Origin: Crocodylus rhombifer
Lineage: Eukaryota; Chordata; Crocodylia; Crocodylidae
Length of the DNA: 64,000 bases
Assembly (NCBI GenBank): GCA_038503035.1
Contig: JAVSML010025178.1
Span: 476,149-540,148, forward strand
Direction of reading: 5' to 3'
Below are positions 1 through 11,200 of the stretch, piece after piece. Position 1 is the first letter of the stretch. Each line of letters begins with the position of its first letter. The position numbers were made by a program, and so were the translations under genes. Under the pieces are notes generated by a model. That model was not told where the DNA came from, ran no database searches, and saw only the letters and a list, made by a program, of their open reading frames with translations.

Positions 1-874
1 GGCCTACAATAGAGAAACACCACAATAATGAAACTCAGACTCAGATCGGGATTCAGACTCTGTGCATACTCAAGCTTGGGGGCTGTTTGGATTCAGGCCT
101 GAGATTCATCCCAGACATACAGGAGGGTTATGCCCAGAACAATGAGGAGTCCTGGATGGCAAGAACGAGGTGCAGGTTCAGAGCCAAGAAAACCTGTGCG
201 TTAGCTACCTCCACAGCACGTCTGGCACCAAAATGGTAGACATTTCTGAGCACCATCTCACACAAAACCTTTGACTTCTCTCTCTCAGAAATGGAAACAA
301 ATGGACAAAACTGTCACATTCCTTTTAGGACACCAAGATCCATGACTGCCCAACTGACAGCTGAAGGAAAAAGAAACAGGACTGAAACACAGTCAGAACT
401 TAGTTACACCTCAGTCATCACCATACCTTGTTTTTACAGCAGGAAGCTCAAAGAAGACAGCTTCCTATTGAAAGGCGATAGAGGGGTTCTCAGCACCACT
501 GACAGCTTGCTTCGGGCTCTGATTGGAAATCACTGACCACAGCCATAACTGAGGGAGTTGCAGATTCAGAGTTCTGTTCACCACCACTCCAAAAACTAGA
601 AACAGGACGTCAACAGGAGAAAACAAGACTTCTAATTGGAATATCACTTGTCTTTACACTGCATGTGGGTCTGTAAGATACAATCTATATCATTTATACA
701 TATGGATATACACTTTGCATCTTTTGAGCCCCGCTGATCAGAGCAAGATGAGGTCTAGAGAGCACTTGGATGGCAAGCTCATGGAAAACATTATGCTGGG
801 TATTCTGTAGGTGGTACTCTTCCATCTGATTCAGCAATCACAAGCATATTCATGGTGGAGCATGCTGTGTGGTC
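1..874. other. unassigned noncoding sequence
   Basis: I see no gene, recognisable repeat or RNA gene here. The short ORFs lack splice-site support, codon character or recognisable motifs. Confidence 0.5.
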
Positions 875-882
875 TTCTAGAT

Positions 883-1064
883 TAGTGGTCTCCAAAGTGG
901 GGTGCGTGCACCCCAGGGGGTGCACAAGACAATCCACTGGGGTACGGGAAGAAAATATTAGAACTTCTATTTATATTTATATAAATATACATATATTGGG
1001 GGTGCATGCTCAAAATTTTTTTTACTGATAGGGGTGCGCGATCAAAAAAGTTTGGAGACCACTG
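883..1064. mobile_element. hAT-type MITE, 182 bp, perfect 8-bp target duplication
   Basis: The ends are inverted repeats: TAGTGGTCTCCAAA on the left and, on the reverse strand of the right end, CAGTGGTCTCCAAA. The flanking octamer TTCTAGAT occurs at 875-882 and again at 1065-1072 without a mismatch, which is the 8-bp target duplication expected of hAT transposases. Just inside, GGGGTGCGTGCACCCC on the left and GGGGTGCGCG on the right extend the symmetry, and the middle is AT-rich. It has no coding capacity, so it is a non-autonomous copy mobilised in trans. The intact duplication suggests it is younger than the other MITEs here. Confidence 0.9.
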
Positions 1065-1072
1065 TTCTAGAT

Positions 1073-2330
1073 AAAGCACAAAAGAGAGCGCCACTTGTGA
1101 ACATTGAAAATCTCAGGGCACCATCCAGAAGTCCTTTCCCAAGATAAAAAACTCTGGGTGGGCATGGATTCAGGCAAACAGTTCAACAACATCCTCTGTG
1201 AATTTACCCAAGTCGTATATCCTGCCTCAGACTGTTGCCAACTTGAAAAAAAAAGAGGAAAATACTTCCCCACCTCAAGGGGTGCTGTAAGCATGAAATC
1301 CACTAATGCAGTGCTTGGATATGTCTATGATGAGAGCCATAAATACCTTGACAGATACAATTCCAGTTCAGGTACATTGCAGGCTACATACCTAAATTCC
1401 CTCTGCAGTTTCAGCCAAATGTGACATTACAGCTGTGTACTATTTCTTAGGACCATATAATGCAATTTCCAAGCCTGAGGGGTTTGCACTTCAGTGTTAA
1501 GAAATGGAATTCCTCATTCCGTCGGTCAGAGCTGATTCCCTGGATTTGAGTTTTAGAAATTCAGAATGACAAGGCACTCCAACACCATGAACACCCTGCA
1601 TTAGAGAGACAGGTACAGCATCTACAAGCAGGAACTTCTAACAGTAGAGCACCCCAAGTGTGAACTGATCAGTTCTTTTCAACAGTGGTATATTTTCTAC
1701 ACCACAAATCTTTTTTTTCATTTCTTGCAAAAGTTGTCTCCTGGTGCTCCTGGATTCAGGTGTTATTACTACGCAGAGAGCAATAGGGCACACTCCTTGC
1801 TTGGAGAAGGATAGCTTGGATTTGGTCACTTGCTGTTCAGGGTTGGCCTTGCTAAGGCTTGGTGACACTGCACAATTTGATGCTTCTCACCTGAGCTGTA
1901 TTTCCATGATGTGCTTGGACTTTCATGTTCTCAGTTGGTTCAGTCAAGGCACAAATGAACACCATGATCTCCAGGAGTTCTTAAAGGTCCCTTGAAGGAA
2001 GCAGAATTGAAGCTGGAGACCAGTCTCAGGAAGTTATGGGAAGTATGATAGTCTTCACTGGTACCTCTAGCAGGGTCGCCTTATAAATATGGACTAGTGT
2101 TGCTCACTGAAGAAGAAGGCAACAGCCCAAACATCATCAGATAGTGCCAGCTGTTGCTTCAACATCCACCCACCCTTACAAAGCAAATAAGGCTCTTAGG
2201 AGTGCATCAAGAGTCTACTTAGTCTCTTTATCTTCCTTAACCTTGTCAAGAGCCAAGAGATCCCTAGTCACTCAGTGAGAGGTTACATTCTTGGATAAGT
2301 GACAAAAGTATAATTAGGTGATCAACTTGA
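1073..2330. other. unassigned noncoding sequence
   Basis: I see no supported gene, RNA gene or clear repeat in this stretch. Short ORFs on both strands look random. Confidence 0.5.
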
Positions 2331-2339
2331 GTATAATTA

Positions 2340-5040
2340 AATAAAACCTCACGGGAAGTATTGGACCAGGAACTAGCATCATGACACTAAACTTTAGACA
2401 GAGCAGGAGTTCAAGGAGGAAAACACGAGCAATTTATATAAAAAGATCCTAAAGTCAAAAAGAAGGAAATTAAAATCCTTAGACTCAGCAGGAAGTCCAG
2501 TTATGCAAGTCATACTGAGTCCCAGAAAATATGCATTCCCCTAAGCAAACAAGGAAGTAGGAAAGCAAAGGGAAAATTGGGGGGGGTTGGGGTTAGAAAT
2601 CAAACAGCAGCAAATTGGAAAGCGTTACTCAAGCCAAACAAGTATCCTTCAGAAATGGAAATGCAATGCTACTAAAGCTAATAGAAGGAATCATAAAGTA
2701 GGTCAAAATAACACGTAAAATGGAAATTAAGGAGGGTTAAGGGTGTGTTTGAGAAGCAAAAAGTTGAAAACATAACAAATAGCAAAAATATGTTTAGGTT
2801 GGGCAGAAGCAGGAAGCATGCAAAGTAACTGGTCAATCAGCTGGATCACGAGGGAACAATTAAGGAGGTTAAGGAAATTACAGAGCAGCCAAATGATTTC
2901 TTTGCTGCAGTCTTGCCACAGAGGATGCTAGGGAGGCTTTACTATTTTCAGGTAATGAAGAAAATAAACTCATGAACATGGGGGAGGGGTACTGAAGCAA
3001 ACTGAAAAATATGGAGGAGTGGTTCTCAACTTTGTTAGACTCAACGAACTCCGTAAAAATGCCAGCTCTTAGTTTTCACTTGTTTTTTTGACTACAGAAA
3101 AGAATGGAGCAATTCTGCTGTTGAAAAGAACTCAAAAAGACCACCGCAGGTCAAAATATTGCTAAAACACTAGATTCCTACTTGAAATCTCTGGGTTTAT
3201 CTTGTGAATCATGTCTGTGCACCTAAGAATGCTAGCTTGTATGGCACTCCCAGGCACTTGTGAAAAGATCACAAAGCACCCTGGTTGAGAAGCTCTGATA
3301 TCAAAGGTAACAAGCCATCAGGACTGGTAAGTGTATGTCTAAGATTTCTAAAGAAATGCAAGGACTTAGTAAATAAGCTAACCACAATACGTAACCTCAT
3401 CAAAATCGTCTTCCAGGCTAGCAAGTGTTGTGCCTGTCTTTAAAAAAAACAACATTAGAGTGATCCTGGGAATTACAGGCCAATGAATCTTATTGCAGGG
3501 CTAGGTAAATGGGCGAAGTAGTAATGAAAAAAGCAGGATGATTAAACCCCTAGATAAACATGATGTGATGTGTGCCCAACATGCCGAGCTTCTGCAAAGG
3601 AAAATCCTGCTTATCCAAACTACTGGAACTCTTCCAATATATCTACAAAGTAATGGCTAAAAGGACCAGCTGACAATTTCTTTGGGCTTTCAAGAAGCAT
3701 TTGACAAAGCTCTTGCTGTTAAGGAGGAAACTCAGGGCATATTTATACTGCTAACTCATTGTGCCAGGTGGCATTATGCTCAAACATGCTTTGCCTCTTA
3801 ACTCCCAAACAACAACAGTAGAGCTGCCTTGGTGAGAGGCTATGGGTGGGCTAATTAGTTCTACTGACAGGGAGAGCTGATTGCAGTTCTGTGCAAACAT
3901 GGTTACATGGCTTCCAGTTCAGGAGGCAACGCACAGAACAGCTCAGCGTGTTTCAGTATGGCATCGCTAGGTACAGTGAGTAGTATGGAATCAGGTACAG
4001 AGAGGGTAAGAGACAGTCACAATTAGAAATGGGCTAAGAGACTGAAAATAAAGTGTAGGAATAAATGGTCAGGTTTCAGCATGGCTAAGGGTTAACACAA
4101 TTTGTTACTTAAGAGTTCATACTAGCACCAGGGTTGCTGATTTTATTAATGAGTTGGACCCAAACTAGTTCAGAGTTGGCAACATTTGCAGTGTGCACAA
4201 AATTAACTTAATCAGGTCTGAGCAGGTGATCATCTTCAAAGAGGCCTAGCACAGGTAAATGAAATGCATCATTGACCAATGAAAGGTTATCACAGAAAGG
4301 ATCACTTCAACTGTTCTAAGCACTGAGTTCTAAATGAATTGTAACCCCTTCAGAAGAAAATATCTGGGAATCACTGCGGACAACTCAATTAAGCACAGGA
4401 TACTTATGTAGCACGAGTTGAAACAGTAAACAGAATATTTAGATGCATAAAGAATGGGATAAATAATCCTGAAATCATTATAATAGTTCATCCTCTCAGT
4501 TGGAAGTTGTTTTTTTGTTTGTTCTGATTATCCTATTTCAAAAGGGTCCATCTGAAAGCAACCAGAAGCATGTAAAAAGCCTGCATATCAAGAGTGTGAA
4601 ACAGTATTCACCACTTGGATGACATGAGCAAGAAGGGATGACAGAGCTACAGAAACTAAGGAATGAGATTAAAGGCAGCAACTCAACAGATGCATATGCC
4701 AGATCTCCATAATTAATCTGTGGAACTCCATGTCACAAGGTATCTTTGAGGCCATGTGTTCAGCAGAGTTTTAAAAAGGACTGCATATATATTTGCATAA
4801 TGAGGACATCCATAATTATATTACGTAGGTTGAACTATAACGGATGAGAATCCTCAAGCTTAAGGACATGAACCAACCATTATCCGATAGATGAATGGCA
4901 GACACTTCTATCAGCAGGTTTATTCCATACTTCTCCACTATAAAACTTCTCATGCTTTTCATTGACAAATTTGGCAACGGCCACTGGACTAGACAGCCCC
5001 TAGTGTGATCTGGTCTGACACTTCCAGTTCTATGAGCTTG
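2340..5040 (+). mobile_element. ancient decayed CR1 LINE, ORF2 plus 3' UTR
   Basis: This plus-strand stretch follows the order of a sauropsid CR1 from the region between endonuclease and reverse transcriptase through to the 3' UTR. From about 2630 to 2930 it resembles the pre-RT linker. Near 3430-3500 is a remnant of the VPVFKK ... NYRP region, and near 4060-4200 remnants of the strand around the GQ motif and the FADDT catalytic region. At 4720-5040 it matches the CR1 3' UTR, ending in CACTTCCAGTTCTATGA. Frameshifts and stops are everywhere and no ORF survives. A hAT MITE interrupts it at 3017-3298. The family assignment comes from remembered CR1 consensus features; the upstream boundary is approximate. 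Confidence 0.7.
3017..3298 (-). mobile_element. hAT-type MITE inserted in CR1
   Basis: The ends GTGGTTCTCAAC and GGTTGAGAAGCTCTG are inverted repeats of the CAGTGGTTCTCAAC type. Read on the minus strand, the interior aligns along its full length with the element at 7988-8272, for example the shared AAGATAAACC and AGAGCTGGCAT/AAAGCTGGCAT blocks. The flanks 3009-3016 and 3299-3306 agree at 5 of 8 positions, which fits an old, decayed target duplication. It is non-coding. Recognisable CR1 sequence continues on both sides, so the MITE inserted after the LINE. Confidence 0.85.
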
Positions 5041-5284
5041 CTTTTAGGCAGGAGGAAAAGGAAGGAAGGAAATCTGAGAAACAAGTAAAACACATCTGCT
5101 TCCAAGGCCAGTCCACATCCAACATGCCCAGCATGTGCAATACAGATCAGAGACTAGGAGACCTCACTATGCAGGCAGAACTGAAAGCTGGAAGTGCAGG
5201 AAATTGCAGATGTAGTAACTGAACACGAGAGATGAGAGTGGAATCCTCTCCAGTCAGGCAGTGATGCAGCAACACAAAGCAGAC

Positions 5285-5400
5285 TACAGGGCAAAGCTAA
5301 GCCAGAGCCAGAATGAAAATCAACAATTTCCGTTTGTCATTTGGTTTTGAACCCAGATCTTTCCAATCTCTGCCTAACCACTGCAGCTGTAGACTTCTTT
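5285..5400 (-). repeat. MIR-like tRNA-SINE fragment
   Basis: The minus strand contains a MIR-like 5' half: GCAGTGGTTAGGCAGAG followed by GATCTGGGTTCAAAACC, which corresponds to the tRNA-derived B-box region. It is strongly diverged, and only this part is clear. Confidence 0.55.
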
Positions 5401-6429
5401 GCGGACAGAAACCCAGGCTTCCTAAAAGCAACAAGGGTTGATCAGGAAGATGTCTATTATTTGGAAGACTTTTTTGGATGATCTGACACAGTAAGCAAAA
5501 AGATACCTGCAGGCAGAAGGGTACGAGCTAATCCCTGTTGCGCTGCAGCCCTGCAGAGGCAGCTGATCCTTCTGCAATTCTGAACTGTCAGTCACAGCTT
5601 CAACATCTTAATACACAGCATGGAGTAATTAAAATTTCTAATTAAGAAAGCAAGGGGAAAAAAATCTAACCAGCAAAACTAAGGTTGTAAATTAGCAAGC
5701 TTTATGTACAAACTGAAGAAGGGTTTTGTTGCTCTTTTGCAGATCATGTTATACTAGCATTTGAAGTAAATGATTCTGGACAAAGCTATTGTGAGAAGCC
5801 TTGTACCCATTTTAGTAATGTAATACCAGCAACAGTCTCCAAACAAATCTCCTTTGTCAGAGTGCAAGGCAAGCAATAAAGAACTCATCTAATTGTCCAT
5901 CTTTAGAGTACAGATCATCCAACTAAACAGCACCAGGGCATAAATGGACAGATTCTTTATGACCCTCCCAAGAAAAGTGACATTGCTTGAACTTGCTTGC
6001 TTTACCTTTGTCCTAGAAAAAAATCAAAGGAATATATGGCCGCTGACAGACATGAAAAAACCCCCAAAAACAACACTTCACCGGACGAGGAAATGTGTTT
6101 GTTTGACCTGGCTCCCCAGCGTCTGTATAGATTGTGCACTTCAGCTATTAAAGTACCACAAGCCCTCACTGAAGCACGCGATCTATACAGATGTTGGGTG
6201 AACCAGTTTCTCTTCTGGGCATGCACTGCACTTGGCGCAGGGCTACGCCAAGCTGAAAGTAAAGTGCCATTTCCCCCCTTCCCTGTACATCTGTTGGTGG
6301 CCATTGTGATATACTGGAGCAACAGCCCTCAAAGTTAGGTAAGAGCAAGGATAAGCATGGCTGCTAAGTGAAGCACAGAGCAAGCAGGATGGAAACTGAT
6401 CCTGAAAGACACTACCCTGAACTTTATAC
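5401..6429. other. unassigned noncoding sequence
   Basis: No gene or repeat is recognised. Overlapping ORFs of about 85-113 codons at 5944-6338 occur on both strands in the same place and show no domain, splice-site or codon support. Confidence 0.5.
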
Positions 6430-6545
6430 CCACCCTACTCTGTAACCTGGGACAACTCACTTAACTACCATCTTTGGGCCTCTACTTCCCGACTTGTAAA
6501 ATGGGAATACACATACCCGCAGAAGAGAGGTGTTGGGAAGATGGA
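6430..6545 (+). repeat. MIR-like SINE, core and 3' part
   Basis: This fragment has the sequence order of the MIR/CORE-SINE body: TGTAACCTGGGACAACTCAC, then TTAACTACC, GGGCCTCTACTTCC and TTGTAAAATGGGAATA. These correspond to the consensus stretch from the core into the LINE-related tail. It is diverged and non-coding. Confidence 0.75.
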
Positions 6546-7979
6546 CCTACGCTTTCAAAGTACTTTAAGTTTCTTAAAAACAGAATGTGCTATAGGATAG
6601 TAAAATGTAATAAGAAAATAGATGGTATGGTGGCAGTTTCCTTAAAAATATTTAGAGAGTTGAATGTTTTGGTCAAGCTGAATCACACAAGTTTAGCATT
6701 TAATTTTTCACATTAAAGAACCCTTCCTGTGGCTTACATGTTTATATCTAACATTATGCACTTACGCCTTTATAACAAATAGAATTCATTAGATACACTT
6801 GTAATTTGTACATGAGCACTTTTCTTGAAATCTCACAATTCTTGATGCTCATAAAACTGAAGGCTTCATAGCACTGGCTAAAACCAAGCACAAAATAGTC
6901 ACATGGTAACTGGGATTCCTCTACACAGCTCTGCCAATAGACATCAATCCTAACCTGCAACAACCTCTGCTATTTCAGTTTTGTGCCCCAAATGCCTCTC
7001 AAGCCCAACAGACGTGCTCATCTGCTAGTTCAGTTCTTCTTCCCTCACCCCTGCTCATCCCAGTCCAGCAAGCCTACTAGCTCTTGACATCTCCCACAGA
7101 GAGCCAGTCATATTGTGCTGTGCCAAACAGCGGGATAGTTTTGGGAGGTGGCACTAGTTGTGCAAGATGGTCAGGGATGTAAGATCTCCTCTGTTTATAA
7201 AGCTTTGTGGAACAACTCCTTGAGGTACTCAACACCTTGGATGTCCCCCTTCAAGCAATGTCTGTTTCCCTTCTCAGAGCTCCTGGACTTCAATATTTTA
7301 GATAAGGAAAAAGATGCAAAATTGAAATAGCAGTTCAAAACCACTTAGAAAAATGTCTTTGAAGAGAGCAAACATTTGTTAACAGAATATTTCTCTTGAA
7401 CTTAATAACAAACACACGAAACAAACTGGAGCTTTCTAAAATAAACACCCTTCAAATCCACCCTTAATACTTAATTCTTTTGCTCAACCTTCCAGCACTA
7501 ACCTCTGCGTCTTGCATCTTCTAATGTGATGCTGGCTTTTCCTTGCCTTGTGTTTCTCCCTGGTACATTTATCAACAGATTAAACAGATCTGAATTCAAA
7601 CAAAAACTATATTTTCTAAGGAGCCAACAAGATGCACATGGGACAAGCCAACATGGGAACAAGATGCTTCTCGTGCTCTACCATTCTTTCCTCCTTCCTT
7701 CTGCAGACAGCCTTTGTGCTTACCGTTCCTCACTTTCCCTTCATTAATTTGCATCCCACTTCTGTGAATTACCAAGCAACTCAATTCCCATAGGCTTTTG
7801 AGAGACTAGTGCTTATAACTTGTTCTGAGGTGCTATGCCTACCTTTAGTGCTAGACAAAATGCAGACCTCAAGGCAGCACTGCTTGTCAAGTCAACCACT
7901 TATTGTTACAATACTAGAAATATAGTAAGACAGTCCTTTCAGTTTGTTACATTCCCTCAAAAGAAGCTGCCATGGGATG
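6546..7979. other. unassigned noncoding sequence
   Basis: AT-rich sequence with no recognised gene, RNA gene or repeat. Confidence 0.5.
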
Positions 7980-7987
7980 TGATAGCC

Positions 7988-8272
7988 CAGTGATTCTCAA
8001 CCAGGGTGCCTTGAGAGCCTTTCAAGTGTGCCACGGGGTGCACACAAGGTTGGCACTGTTGTTAGCTGTGCAAACATGAATTCCAAGATAAACCAAGACA
8101 TTTTTAATAGGAATCCCAGTGTTAAAAACAATCTGACCTGCTGTCATCTTTCAGAGTCCTTTGCAACAAGAGAATTGCTCTGTTATTTTTCTGTGGTCAA
8201 AAAAAAAAGAGTGAAAACTAAAAGCTGGCATATTCTGAGGAGTATCGAGTCTAAAAAGATTGAGAACCATTG
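7988..8272 (+). mobile_element. hAT-type MITE, 285 bp
   Basis: The left end is CAGTGATTCTCAACCAGGG and the right end, reversed, is CAATGGTTCTCAAT, giving hAT-like terminal inverted repeats. The flanks TGATAGCC (7980-7987) and TGATAACC (8273-8280) are a 7-of-8 target duplication. The interior is the same family as 3017-3298 in the opposite orientation, and the two alignments confirm each other's boundaries. It has no transposase; a 97-codon ORF crossing its edge is incidental. Confidence 0.9.
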
Positions 8273-8280
8273 TGATAACC

Positions 8281-11200
8281 ACTCTCACTGCGGCCAGTTG
8301 CCTACATACAGCTGCCAGTAAGTCCATGAGGCCATGCGTCTCAGGAGTCATTGGCTGGCTATAAAAAAAGATCCGGGGTGATCCTAGAGTGGAGTTCTGA
8401 GATTCAGCATAGAACTTCTTTGATCTTCGGTAAGCACTTGCTGTGCTTTCCAATGCTGTTTCTATAAATTCTAGGCTTGAGGTGAGACAACAGATTCTTC
8501 CTGGCTAACTCTGAGACCCAGAACACAGAAGAGTTGAGGAGTTAATAGGATCTGTTAAAAGTGGCGGCCCCCAAATCAGTCAGTCAATCACGGAGGGACA
8601 GGTATGTATGTATATCTTTATCTCTTTAGGTGAGCTGCCATGACTGCCAGGCACTTAGTGAATACCCTTGCAGTTGTGGAGAGACAGAAGGAAATGCTCT
8701 GCATTTGCTTTGACATCAGGAGCCTGGATTAAATGCTACTTGGAAATACAAATCTTATAATTTGAGAGTGATGCGCTTGGGGATCTAATGTGGAGGCTGC
8801 AAAGGCTAAAAATCACCATCCTGAGGCAACAATAAATGAATTTGTTAAGATGTCAGATGCCTCCTTTGGAAACAGGATTAATGAAAATAAAACCTTCCTG
8901 CTCTTGAACTCCATGGACATCTCTTCCAATCTTATGACAGGAATGGGGAAGGGGAATTAAGAAGGCACAGGAACTGGAAAGAATATCCTTTGTCTACAAT
9001 CTCTAGGCCCTCCTGACCCTTGTCTTGATCCAGGCTTCCCAAAAGCAAAGACACCCAGGAAAGGTCAAATTCAGCAATTCTAGCTACCTAGCAACCAGGT
9101 AAAACTCGCTAAATGAGGTTGGTGTTCAGTTTGTAGGAGAGGAGGGAGAAGAGATTTTATTTTCCTGGAACCTCTGCTTCTTCCTTATTGGCTTGTTTGA
9201 AAGTCAACATGGCGCCTCTGTTGCTGCTTCTTTTTTTATTATTATTATTATTATATGTGGATACCACAGAAGCTGGAGTATGAAAGCAGCAATCTTCCAA
9301 GAATAGAATAACAAACAATATCTAAAAGTTTGCATGACGTTTACCATGTTCTCTCAGCTGGGATTGCAAGGATAGCAATCACCTGCCATGGTAATCATCT
9401 GGTTGGGCTGAAGCAGCATTGAGATGACAGTTCCTCTTAGGGTGAAGTGGAAGATACTGTCCTTGGGACATAATGTTCCTGTGTTTCTTACAGACACTCC
9501 TTCTGAAAATCTTACTCCTACTGTTATAAAGTATATTCCATCAGTTGACCCTCTTGATATTTCTGCAAGAAAAAACCTGAATATGAAGACAGGGCAGGAA
9601 GATTTCCTCTTGGGTTGTATGGCCCAGGTAACTCAGGATTGCTCATGGCTGCATGGTATATTGATATGGGGCTGCAAACCAAGAAGGAACTAACTAGGAA
9701 GAACATTTGTCTTGGGCTGCCTATGTCTTCATGTACATAAATGTCCCTTAGACTCCGAGTCGGACTAACCTGGCTTATATGGACAGAAGCACAGTGAGCA
9801 GATAGGTAATGCCTCCCTGCTTTGTCAGAGGCAGAAGAAAAGGAGTCTTTGATCCATTAGTTGAACTGGTCCTACTGGCTCAAAACATTCTCTACTGAAG
9901 TCATAATTGGGCCAGATCTAGAGCTTCTTTCAGTAAGAGAACAGCTTTTGTTACCATTTAGTCACATGCTAGTGCAATCCTTTTTTGGCCTGGAGTAGGT
10001 CAGAGCCAGTAAGTCTTCACCAGATCACATTAGAGTGGTAGGAACTATGGATGATGGTTCTGAGTGTTGCACTACCACGGTACTGGTATGAGCAGAGGTA
10101 TAGACAGGTTCCTCAGTGCTGCGGTTGCCCAACAAGCAAACACTGCTAAAAGCATCAACAGAACCCGGTCTGGGCCTTGAACCATCTCCCAGAATTCAAA
10201 AAACCTGAGCATGTACCCAATGGGAATTTTAGTTTGCTTTATCAGGCCCTCAGAAATGAGACATGTGTCCTCAAGTCTCCTTCACAGCAGTATCCTTGTC
10301 CATTTTTTAAGGATGTCAATCATCTAAGTAGCTCCACACAGCATGAAGATTTTCCTCTCCTACATTCAACAGCTCAGAATTTATTGCAAAACATTGAATC
10401 TAATTACATGCACTGTTAAATGACATGAAATCATAAATTCATTTAAATTATGTATAAATAAAAGTGATTTGGTTCACTGCTGATAGTAAACCAAAAAAAG
10501 AGAAAATATTACTAATAATGACCAGTTTCTCTATTATCTGCATCCTTGGAACTATAAGATCCCAGAATGCATCACAAAATGTAAACATGGTGAATTCAGT
10601 AAGATAAAGCCAACCCTGCAGTAGGACACGGCTGCTGTAGGATAAGACAGAGTCATCACATACTCCAACAGTGCTAGGCTTTCATTATTATTTTACCACC
10701 CTCTGGCTGCTCAATGACATAATACTAATGTGCATATAACATGCTTAGTGCTAGTAAACAAATAAAGGCTGCAAGAACCACAACGGTGTGGGTGGCTCAT
10801 TCTTTTTTGCAGTCATTTACCTAGATCAGACAGATGCAGCAGTTAGAGAAGAAAACTGTAGCCAAGCAAGACTTTACCAGGAATTTAGGTAAGCAGAACA
10901 TGATTCTCCAGGTTGGTATTTTGCCAGTTAGTACCTTAATGCGACTGAGGGACACCAAGTGATTTTTCATGCCAACAATTTTGCAGGACTTCGGTTTTAC
11001 TTCGCACAGAAATCAGGACCTTCAGCATCACCATGCACCCTACCCTGAGGCAGGAACAGTGAAAGATGGCATCTACTTAATCACTGCAACCAGGTCCTGC
11101 AGTTCTTTCACCTTGTCAGCTGAGGAGCTGTAGCGGTACCACAGACTGAAGCAGGATGCAACAGAACATGAAAATAAAATCCATAAATAAAAAAGAAAAG

